DNA from: Ilumatobacteraceae bacterium
GTDB lineage: Bacteria; Actinomycetota; Acidimicrobiia; Acidimicrobiales; Ilumatobacteraceae
Reading direction: 5' to 3'
Length of the DNA stretch: 9,120 nt
Assembly (NCBI GenBank): GCA_023257035.1
Contig: JALRDI010000066.1
Coordinates: forward strand, 1-9,120
Under the pieces are notes generated by a model that was given only the letters and a program-made list of their open reading frames with translations, was not told the DNA's origin and did no database searches. How positions within the stretch are numbered: the first letter of the stretch is position 1; every line of letters starts with the position of its first letter. Shown one piece after another: positions 1-6,204 of the stretch. A program made the translations under genes and the position numbers.

Positions 1-1589
1 AGTTCGAGGCCGACGAGAAATTCCGCTGAATCGGCGATCGACATCTCACAAACTTCGGAGATGTTTCGCCCGTTGATCGTGATCGCCAATGTGAATGGCT
101 TCAGACGAGCCCCCTCACAGGCCGAGCACGGCACCTCTCGCATGTAACCCTCGAATTGTTCACGAGTCCAGTCGCTATCAGCGGACTCATGGCGGCGCTT
201 AATCCACGGAATCACGCCTTCGAACTCCGACGAGAACGTCCGCGAACGGCCATACCGGTTGCGGTACTTCACCGTCAGGCGACCCTTCGCTCCTCCGAGC
301 AGAAGCTTCTGGTGCTTTGCTGGCAGGTCCTTCCATGGCAGCGCCAAATCGATCTCGTTTGCCTCAGCCACCGACTCGAGCATCCGCGTGAAATATTGAG
401 TGTGGGCTGACCGCCATGGCGCAATCGCCCCATCAACGACTGAGACTTCAACATCGGGAATCACAAGTTCAGGGTCGACTTCGAACGTCGTGCCAAGCCC
501 GTCGCAGGTTTCACATGCCCCGTATGGCGAGTTGAACGAGAAATTTCTTGGAGCAGGCTCATCAAAACTTGAGCCGCACGACGGGCAAGCGAGGTGCTGG
601 CTAAAGGTCAACGTTTCGCCTTCGTCGCCATCACGAGGAACGATCTCGATCTGCGCCACTCCATCGGCAAGTTGCAGCGCCGTCTCCAACGAGTCAGTTA
701 GGCGGCGCTCAATTCCTTCACGAAGCACGAGGCGATCGATCACTACTTCGATGTCGTGCGACTCATATCGAGCGAGCCGATCTTCACCCTTCAAGAACTC
801 ATCGATCTGAACGGTTTCGCCATCGATACGAGCTCGGACGTACCCCTGACCCGAGAGGTCTTCGAGGAGGGTTTCGTATTCACCCTTACGCCCGCGAACC
901 ACAGGGGCCAAAATCTGAAACCGCGTTTCAGGCTCAAGTTCGAGCACCCTGTCGACGATCTGTTGCGGGGTTTGCCGCTGAAGCCGTGTGCCGTCATTCG
1001 GGCAATGCTGGACACCAATTCGTGCGTACAACAGGCGCAGATAGTCGTAGACCTCTGTAATCGTGCCGACCGTTGAGCGCGGGTTGCGGCTGGCCGACTT
1101 CTGGTCAATGGAAATCGCTGGCGACAACCCCTCGATGACATCGACATCGGGCTTGTCCATCTGGCCCAAGAACTGACGCGCATAGGAGGACAGCGACTCG
1201 ACATAACGCCTCTGACCTTCGGCATAAATCGTGTCAAAGGCGAGGCTCGACTTACCTGATCCAGAGAGCCCCGTAAACACCACAAGCCGATCACGAGGCA
1301 CCTCAACCGAGACATTCTTTAGGTTGTGCTCTCGAGCACCGCGCACCGTAATCACCGGCGCTTCGCCTGCCGCGGCCCGGGCTGCTGACCGGCGAGCGCG
1401 ATCTGCTGCTTGCTCTTTCGAGGTCTTCTCGGCTGGCTTCTTTGCAACACTCTTCTTTGCTGCGGTTTTCTTGGAAGCCGCCTTCTTCGTCGCACTCCCC
1501 TGCTTCTTTACTGCGGGGCGTGAAGCACCCTTTGGTGTCGACGTCGTACTGGAAGCCACGTTTGGCGAGGCTAACGGGCGTTCAGTCAC
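1..1589 (-). CDS. uvrA: Excinuclease ABC subunit A, N-terminal 529 residues (3' end beyond window), with Lys/Ala-rich N-terminal extension
   Basis: UvrA is the damage-sensing ATPase of nucleotide excision repair; a UvrA dimer loads UvrB at lesions. The frame is open from the GTG at 1589 to the left edge. Canonical sequence starts near residue 82 (VRGAREHNLKNV). It is followed by Walker A GLSGSGKSS (107-115), the conserved EGLSPAISIDQKS and NPRSTVGTITE stretches, the UvrB-binding and insertion-domain region, and a CPSC...CETC zinc module (Cys 335, 338, 359, 362) with E. coli-like spacing. The LSGGEAQR signature and second ATPase half lie off the window. The GTG start overlaps the uvrB stop as GTGA, with no clear Shine-Dalgarno, so re-initiation after uvrB is likely. 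Residues 1-80 are an extra basic tail absent from E. coli UvrA. An alternative GTG at 1355 would give a near-canonical N-terminus. Family assignment is certain; the start is probable. Confidence 0.97.
   Translation of the reverse strand, partial: MTERPLASPNVASSTTSTPKGASRPAVKKQGSATKKAASKKTAAKKSVAKKPAEKTSKEQAADRARRSAARAAAGEAPVITVRGAREHNLKNVSVEVPRDRLVVFTGLSGSGKSSLAFDTIYAEGQRRYVESLSSYARQFLGQMDKPDVDVIEGLSPAISIDQKSASRNPRSTVGTITEVYDYLRLLYARIGVQHCPNDGTRLQRQTPQQIVDRVLELEPETRFQILAPVVRGRKGEYETLLEDLSGQGYVRARIDGETVQIDEFLKGEDRLARYESHDIEVVIDRLVLREGIERRLTDSLETALQLADGVAQIEIVPRDGDEGETLTFSQHLACPSCGSSFDEPAPRNFSFNSPYGACETCDGLGTTFEVDPELVIPDVEVSVVDGAIAPWRSAHTQYFTRMLESVAEANEIDLALPWKDLPAKHQKLLLGGAKGRLTVKYRNRYGRSRTFSSEFEGVIPWIKRRHESADSDWTREQFEGYMREVPCSACEGARLKPFTLAITINGRNISEVCEMSIADSAEFLVGLE
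1413..1487 (-). repeat. Five tandem lysine-led pentapeptide codon units in the UvrA N-terminal tail
   Basis: In the uvrA frame, residues 35-59 fall into five consecutive 5-residue units. The first four are KKAAS, KKTAA, KKSVA and KKPAE; the fifth is a degenerate unit starting with a single Lys. Each unit is 15 nt. Codons vary between units (aag/aaa, gcg/gct/gca/gcc), so this is a protein-level periodicity rather than a fresh DNA duplication. Such KK-rich, Ala/Pro/Ser/Thr-spaced repeats resemble the tails of histone H1-like proteins and mycobacterial HupB, which bind DNA without a fixed fold. Confidence 0.8.
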
Positions 1590-3634
1590 CGAGCGTCACG
1601 GAGTTCACGACGAAGATCAGCAATCTCGTCGCGCAGTCGAGCGGCATACTCAAACTTCAACTCGACTGCGGCCTCGTGCATCTCTTCTTCGAGGCTTTGG
1701 ATGAGTCGAGCAATCTCTTTTTCGGGAAGCGACGCCAACTCGCGTTGCACCTTTTCACGTTCACGTTTGCGGCGGCGATCCTTGCCCGGCACTGGCGTCG
1801 TCCCTGCATCTGGACGCAGCATTGACAAAATATCTCCAACAGCCTTCCGGATCGTTTGCGGATTGATGCCGTGCTCTTCGTTGTATGCGATCTGCAGATC
1901 ACGACGACGCTTCGTCTCTGAAATGGCTCGCTGCATTGAATCGGTCACCCGATCCGCATACATCACGACCTGGCCGTCGACATTTCGAGCAGCACGACCA
2001 ATCATCTGAATCAACGAGGTCTCGCTACGAAGAAAACCTTCTTTGTCGGCATCGAGAATGCACACCAACGAGACCTCTGGAAGGTCAAGGCCCTCGCGCA
2101 GCAAGTTGATTCCCACCAGCACATCGAACTCGCCGAGACGCAATGCACGAAGAATCTCGATGCGCTGAATGGTGTCGATATTTGAATGCAGATATCGCAC
2201 GCGCAGGCCCTGCTCGAGCAAATAATCGGTGAGGTCCTCAGCCATCTTCTTTGTCAGCGTGGTAACCAACACACGGTCACCTTTTGTCACGCGGTCACTC
2301 ACCATGTCGATGAGATCGTCGATCTGACCTTTTGTCGGCCGCACGATGACCTCAGGATCAACCAACCCAGTCGGGCGAACAATCTGCTCGGCAACATTGT
2401 CAGAGATCGATATTTCGTAATCGCTTGGTGTGGCAGACAAGAACACACATTGGTTGATGCGTTCGATCGTCTCATCGAAGGTCAACGGCCGGTTGTCACG
2501 AGCACTTGGCAGGCGGAAACCGTGCTCAACGAGCACATTTTTACGGCTGCGGTCACCGGCATATTGGCCGTGTAACTGCGGTACCGCAACATGGCTTTCG
2601 TCAATGACCAACAGATAGTCATCTGGGAAGTAATCAAGCAACGTGAACGGCGGATCGCCCGGCTGGCGACCGTCAATATGCATCGAATAGTTCTCAATTC
2701 CCGAGCAGTATCCGACCTCGGCCATCATCTCGAGGTCGTATTGGGTTCGCATCCGAAGGCGCTGCGCCTCAAGCAATTTCTGCTCACGCTCAAATTCACT
2801 CAGGCTCGTTTGCAGCTCGGCTTCGATACCTGCAATCGCCCGAGCCATACGCTCGACACCTGCAACGTAGTGAGTTGCCGGGAACACGTACGCCCGAGAA
2901 AGTTCTTCGAGGGTCTCACCAGTGATCGGATCAATCCTCGTCAGACGATCAACCGTGTCGCCAAACATTTCAATCCGCAGCACCGACTCCTCATAGGCCG
3001 GATGCACCTCAATGGTGTCACCTCGCACTCGAAACTTGCCGCGGATGAGCGTCATGTCGTTGCGGTCATACTGCATATCGACGAGACGCCGAAGAATCGA
3101 TCGCATGTCGTAGTCGATTCCCACATTTAGATCGAGCAACTGCCCCCGATACTCATCTGGGGAACCCATACCGTAGATGCATGACACTGACGCCACGACA
3201 ATTGTGTCTCGGCGTGTCAGCAAAGCGGCTGTCGCCGAGTGCCGCAACCGGTCAATCTCGTCATTGATCGACGAGTCTTTCTCGATGAACGTGTCACTTG
3301 ACGGGATGTATGCCTCTGGTTGGTAGTAGTCGTAATACGACACGAAATATTCGACTCGATTGTTCGGGAAGAACTCACGCATCTCCTGAGCAAGCTGCGC
3401 TGCGAGGCTTTTGTTCGGAGCAAGAATGAGCGTGGGCCGCTGCACCTTCTCAATCGTCCAAGCGATCGTTGCGGACTTACCCGATCCGGTTATGCCGAGC
3501 AGTGTCTGGAAACGATGGCCCGCCTCGACTCCCTCAGCGAGGGAAGCAATTGCTTTTGGCTGATCACCAGCAGGCTCAAACTCAGAGACAACCTCGAACA
3601 CTTCTTTGCGCTCTGCGTCGAGTTCGGTACTCAT
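1586..3634 (-). CDS. uvrB: Excinuclease ABC subunit B
   Basis: UvrB is the central helicase-like subunit of nucleotide excision repair. It takes the lesion from UvrA, verifies it with its beta-hairpin, and recruits UvrC for the two incisions. The 682-residue product is full length for the family. Visible motifs are Walker A GITGSGKS (47-54), the Tyr-rich beta-hairpin around YYDYYQPEAYIPSSDTF (100-116), the DESH Walker B box (345-348), helicase motif III-like FLSATP (398-403), motif V/VI GINLLREGLDLPE and QMIGRAARN (508-551), and a C-terminal UVR coiled-coil motif (about 646-681) that contacts UvrC. The ATG start overlaps the upstream stop as ATGA, and GAGGA lies four bases before it. The stop overlaps the uvrA start as GTGA. 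I see no LexA-type operator next to it. Nothing is broken or unusual. Confidence 0.99.
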   Translation of the reverse strand: MSTELDAERKEVFEVVSEFEPAGDQPKAIASLAEGVEAGHRFQTLLGITGSGKSATIAWTIEKVQRPTLILAPNKSLAAQLAQEMREFFPNNRVEYFVSYYDYYQPEAYIPSSDTFIEKDSSINDEIDRLRHSATAALLTRRDTIVVASVSCIYGMGSPDEYRGQLLDLNVGIDYDMRSILRRLVDMQYDRNDMTLIRGKFRVRGDTIEVHPAYEESVLRIEMFGDTVDRLTRIDPITGETLEELSRAYVFPATHYVAGVERMARAIAGIEAELQTSLSEFEREQKLLEAQRLRMRTQYDLEMMAEVGYCSGIENYSMHIDGRQPGDPPFTLLDYFPDDYLLVIDESHVAVPQLHGQYAGDRSRKNVLVEHGFRLPSARDNRPLTFDETIERINQCVFLSATPSDYEISISDNVAEQIVRPTGLVDPEVIVRPTKGQIDDLIDMVSDRVTKGDRVLVTTLTKKMAEDLTDYLLEQGLRVRYLHSNIDTIQRIEILRALRLGEFDVLVGINLLREGLDLPEVSLVCILDADKEGFLRSETSLIQMIGRAARNVDGQVVMYADRVTDSMQRAISETKRRRDLQIAYNEEHGINPQTIRKAVGDILSMLRPDAGTTPVPGKDRRRKREREKVQRELASLPEKEIARLIQSLEEEMHEAAVELKFEYAARLRDEIADLRRELRDAR

Positions 3635-4200
3635 TCGATCCTCGATACATCAACCACCGGAATATCGGGATCAAGGGTCAACGCATGGAAACGTTCACCC
3701 TCGCCAGGAAGCAATTCGTTGAAGGCACTTGTCACGAGATTCCAATACCGAATTTCAATTCCAGCAGTTCCGCGGTCACGGGCGTCAACATAATCAGCGA
3801 TCGGAGCCGATGTCGGCACGTACGTCACGATGCGATCAATCTCAAAACTCTCCACGTCACCCTCAAGGAGGCTGATTTCTGATGTGACATCAACCTGTTC
3901 GTAACGGACCTCACGCTGATCGAGAGATGCAAGTTCGTCTCCGGATACAGCAGCGATTACTCCGTTCATCACCGCCGAAGAGTCAGCCGCAATTCCGAGG
4001 GCCACGACCGTGTCGATTTTTGAAACTTCGCTTCCGCGATACCGCTCGGGCGAAATGCGATATCCGTAGTTCCAACTCCGTTGCCACCCCCGACAGTCGG
4101 CGGCAACGAAATTCTCGCCGCGCACGGGAAGTCGACCAATTGTTGACCCAAGTGAAACCGGGCTCACGAGCGAGCCGTAACCAAATACCCAGGTATTCAC
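3631..4200 (-). CDS. Gamma-glutamylcyclotransferase-like (AIG2/GGCT fold) protein
   Basis: A 189-residue protein opening with the glycine-rich motif VFGYGSL (residues 5-11), the signature loop of the GGCT/AIG2/ChaC fold, which binds the gamma-glutamyl group in known cyclotransferases. A second conserved-looking block, LDQREVRY (93-100), offers Glu97 at the place where family enzymes carry the catalytic acid. Family enzymes release 5-oxoproline from gamma-glutamyl amines or peptides. The substrate here is unknown; actinobacteria usually use mycothiol rather than glutathione. No signal peptide or membrane segment is evident, so it is probably cytosolic. I prefer the GTG at 4200, which overlaps the coaE stop as GTGA and puts the YGSL motif at the usual distance from the N-terminus; an in-frame GTG at 4218 would add six residues. 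The stop overlaps the uvrB start as ATGA. Confidence 0.8.
   Translation of the reverse strand: MNTWVFGYGSLVSPVSLGSTIGRLPVRGENFVAADCRGWQRSWNYGYRISPERYRGSEVSKIDTVVALGIAADSSAVMNGVIAAVSGDELASLDQREVRYEQVDVTSEISLLEGDVESFEIDRIVTYVPTSAPIADYVDARDRGTAGIEIRYWNLVTSAFNELLPGEGERFHALTLDPDIPVVDVSRIE
3639..3643 (-). promoter_or_regulatory. Ribosome binding site of uvrB
   Basis: GAGGA on the minus strand, four bases upstream of the uvrB ATG and inside the last codons of the preceding gene. It supports the start at 3634 and suggests uvrB can recruit ribosomes itself besides being coupled through the ATGA overlap. The spacing is shorter than optimal. Confidence 0.55.
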
Positions 4201-4796
4201 CCGGTGATCTGCCCCCACACATCTGCAACTTGTGCCCGCAACATTTCAACGTCACCGGAGTTGTCGACAACGTGCGACGCGATCGCGAGACGCTTTTCAC
4301 GCGACGCCTGATTCGCTATCCGATTTCTTGCGTCGGTTTCATCCATTCCACGGGCGTTCACCAACCGATCAACCGCAATTTCCGGATCAATGTCAACAAC
4401 GATCGTTGCATCAAGGTCATCTCGCGGGTTTTCGGCAAGTAGCGGGAAATCAAGCACCACATGCTGACCGTCGTCGTGACCGACCTTGATCTGGCGAAGT
4501 ATTTCAGCCTGCATCACAGGATGCACAATGCCATTGAGATCTTTCAGCGCTGCTTTGGACGCATCGTCGTTACCAAACACGATTGCGGCAACACCAGCCC
4601 TGTTTAACGATCCATCACTGTGAAGAATCGAGTCGCCAAAACGCTCTACCATCGCCGCAAGAACCGGAGAACCCGCAGATTGCAGTTGCCGGGCTATTTC
4701 GTCAGCGTCAACGATGCATGCGCCGAGCTCCGCGAGCAACGCCGACACCGTCGACTTGCCCGCGCCGATGCCGCCAGTCAAACCGACTAGCAGCAT
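4197..4796 (-). CDS. coaE: Dephospho-CoA kinase
   Basis: CoaE catalyses the last step of coenzyme A synthesis, ATP-dependent phosphorylation of the 3'-hydroxyl of dephospho-CoA, in the cytosol. The 199-residue product is of standard length. It begins with the P-loop GLTGGIGAGKST (residues 5-16), followed by DADEIARQ (31-38), a region that positions substrate. Later come the conserved FPLLAEN and VVDIDPE stretches of the CoA domain and lid, and a family-typical C-terminal part (NQASREKRLAIA, VVDNSG). The ATG at 4796 is set by a strong AGGAG seven bases upstream; it lies four bases past the rpsA stop. Upstream in-frame codons up to 5036 belong to the rpsA region and are not used. Unlike mycobacterial CoaE there is no fused C-terminal GrpB-like domain. 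The stop overlaps the next start (GTGA). Confidence 0.97.
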   Translation of the reverse strand: MLLVGLTGGIGAGKSTVSALLAELGACIVDADEIARQLQSAGSPVLAAMVERFGDSILHSDGSLNRAGVAAIVFGNDDASKAALKDLNGIVHPVMQAEILRQIKVGHDDGQHVVLDFPLLAENPRDDLDATIVVDIDPEIAVDRLVNARGMDETDARNRIANQASREKRLAIASHVVDNSGDVEMLRAQVADVWGQITG

Positions 4797-4800
4797 GCGA

Positions 4801-6117
4801 TCACTCCTGCTCTGCGGCTTCTGCTTCGGCTTCTGGTGCCTCTTCAACAGCAGTCGCTGTTGGCTCGGCGCTGTTCTCGTACTCAGCCCAAGCGGCTTCC
4901 ATCTGCTCTTCGCTGTGCGTCCAGTTGCCTTCGTCGTCAACGTCGAAGTGTTCGCGGTACTCAGCAGCGAGTTCGCCACCCTCAGCAGCCTGCTTGATTG
5001 AGAGGCTGATACGACGGCGCTGGAGGTCAAGATCAATGATCTTCACCCAGAGCTCCTCGCCCGGAGTCACGATGTCGCCAGGGTTCTCAACGTGGTGTGC
5101 TGACATCTCCGAGATGTGCACGAGGCCCTCAATGCCATCGCCAACCTGAACAAATGAACCGAACTGCACAAGCTTGGTGACACGGCCGTAGACCAACTGC
5201 CCAACGGCGTGACCTTCGGCGAACTCCGCCCAAGGATCTTGCTGCGTGGCCTTCAAGCTCAGGCTGATGCGCTCACGTGAGAAATCGACGTCAAGAACCT
5301 GAACGGTGACTGGGTCACCGACGGCAACGACTGCGCCTGGGTGGTCGACATGCTTCCACGAGAGCTCGCTGACGTGAATGAGACCGTCCATGCCGCCGAG
5401 GTCGACGAATGCACCGAACGAAACAACCGACGAGACCGTTCCTTCGCGGACTTCCCCAATCTTGAGATTGGTGAGGAAGTTGTCGCGGGTCTCCTTCTGG
5501 TTCTCTTCGAGGTATGCACGTCGTGACAACACGACGTTGTTGCGGTTTTTGTCGAGCTCAATGATCTTTGCCTGGACAACGGTGCCGATGTACGGCTGAA
5601 GGTCGCGGACACGACGCAACTCAACGAGTGATGCAGGAAGGAATCCACGCAGACCGATGTCAACGATGAGACCACCCTTGACGACCTCAATAACTGGACC
5701 TTCGACAATCGCCTCAGATTCTTTCTTGGCTTCAATGTCGCCCCAAGCCCGCTCGTACTGAGCACGCTTCTTCGACAGGACCAACCGGCCCTCTTTGTCT
5801 TCCTTCGTCAACACGAGAGCTTCGAGGGTCTCGCCCATTGAAACAACTTCGGCTGGGTTCACGTCATTGCGGATGCTGAGCTCACGTGAAGGAATCACGC
5901 CTTCGCTCTTGTATCCAATGTCGAGCAGAACCTCATCACGGTCGATCTTGACGACAGTGCCGCTCACAAGCTGACCGTCATCGACTTCGGGGATCCCAGT
6001 GACCGCCTCAGAGAAGTTGGTGTCGTTATCTACGACCTGACGGGGGGTGTATTTCCCTTCATCATCAAATGTTCCCATCGTGGGATCGATGACTTGGGTG
6101 CTCGTGGTGTCGGACAA
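4801..6117 (-). CDS. rpsA: 30S ribosomal protein S1
   Basis: S1 binds the leader of mRNAs and helps dock them on the 30S subunit. The 438-residue product has four S1 (OB-fold) domains, at about 48-117, 135-200, 219-289 and 305-376, each with the hydrophobic-Gly pattern (for example GTVSSVVSFGAFVDLGGMDG). The third and fourth, with their GLIHVSELS and GLVHISEMS boxes, are the most canonical. Actinobacterial S1 proteins typically have four domains, against six in E. coli. The C-terminus (about 410-438) is an Ala/Glu-rich acidic tail. The start is uncertain: an in-frame TGA lies 18 bases upstream of the TTG at 6117, so the choice is that TTG or the ATG at 6078, and neither has a good Shine-Dalgarno. 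I took the TTG because it retains the longer N-terminal segment. The gene probably has its own promoter in the 87-nt gap upstream. Confidence 0.97.
   Translation of the reverse strand: MSDTTSTQVIDPTMGTFDDEGKYTPRQVVDNDTNFSEAVTGIPEVDDGQLVSGTVVKIDRDEVLLDIGYKSEGVIPSRELSIRNDVNPAEVVSMGETLEALVLTKEDKEGRLVLSKKRAQYERAWGDIEAKKESEAIVEGPVIEVVKGGLIVDIGLRGFLPASLVELRRVRDLQPYIGTVVQAKIIELDKNRNNVVLSRRAYLEENQKETRDNFLTNLKIGEVREGTVSSVVSFGAFVDLGGMDGLIHVSELSWKHVDHPGAVVAVGDPVTVQVLDVDFSRERISLSLKATQQDPWAEFAEGHAVGQLVYGRVTKLVQFGSFVQVGDGIEGLVHISEMSAHHVENPGDIVTPGEELWVKIIDLDLQRRRISLSIKQAAEGGELAAEYREHFDVDDEGNWTHSEEQMEAAWAEYENSAEPTATAVEEAPEAEAEAAEQE
4804..4808 (-). promoter_or_regulatory. Ribosome binding site of coaE
   Basis: AGGAG lies seven bases upstream of the coaE ATG and just inside the final codons of rpsA. 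It is the best Shine-Dalgarno in the window and decides the coaE start. It implies coaE is translated from a transcript that reads through rpsA. Confidence 0.8.
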
Positions 6118-6204
6118 GGCTGGGTACTGCTTTCAGAAGTGTTGATAAATGGATTCATCGCATTAAAGAAATGCGTTGCGAAGGCTATCAGTGGTCTCTG
6201 CGCA
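6118..6204 (-). promoter_or_regulatory. rpsA leader / putative promoter region
   Basis: This is the only gap longer than a few bases in the window, and it is more AT-rich than the flanking genes. On the minus strand TTTAAT (6167-6162) matches the -10 consensus TATAAT at five of six bases, but no convincing -35 lies 16-19 bases upstream. If used, it would give a leader of about 40 nt before the TTG at 6117. Ribosomal protein genes usually have their own strong promoter, so a promoter here is plausible, but the match alone is weak. Confidence 0.35.
6159..6175 (-). repeat. Perfect 6-bp inverted repeat in the rpsA upstream region
   Basis: CGCATT and AATGCG flank a 5-base spacer. The putative -10 element overlaps the repeat, so it could be an operator or the base of an RNA hairpin in the rpsA leader. 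It is not followed by a T-run on either strand, which argues against an intrinsic terminator. A 6-bp palindrome can also arise by chance. Confidence 0.4.

Noticed and set aside
791..1315. Minus-strand open frame of 174 codons
   Set aside because: It is another frame within uvrA. The uvrA frame is open throughout and carries the Walker A and conserved blocks.
1355..1355. GTG at 1355 as the only uvrA start
   Set aside because: It is possible, but the upstream frame is open with ordered composition, and the GTGA overlap at 1586-1589 matches the junction style of the neighbouring genes. Kept as the alternative.
400..1704. Plus-strand frames opposite uvrA (400-810, 756-1076, 1231-1704)
   Set aside because: All are antisense to the verified uvrA frame. 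The Phe/Ala-rich stretch at 1231-1704 is the complement of the Lys/Ala tail codons.
2591..3130. Plus-strand open frame of 179 codons
   Set aside because: It lies wholly antisense inside uvrB, whose motifs are intact, and its translation has no recognisable domain.
3320..3882. Plus-strand frames opposite the uvrB start and the cyclotransferase-like gene
   Set aside because: They cross a minus-strand gene boundary with coupled start and stop, and show no domain of their own.
4797..5036. N-terminal extension of coaE up to 5036
   Set aside because: The extra 80 codons overlap rpsA in another frame. The strong AGGAG and the P-loop placement fix the start at 4796.
4583..5149. Plus-strand open frame of 188 codons
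   Set aside because: It runs antisense across the coaE/rpsA junction. Its Ser/Arg/Ala-rich product is typical of a shadow of GC-rich coding DNA.
6159..6175. Intrinsic terminator after the methyltransferase gene
   Set aside because: The inverted repeat has a short, only moderately GC-rich stem and no following T-run on either strand.
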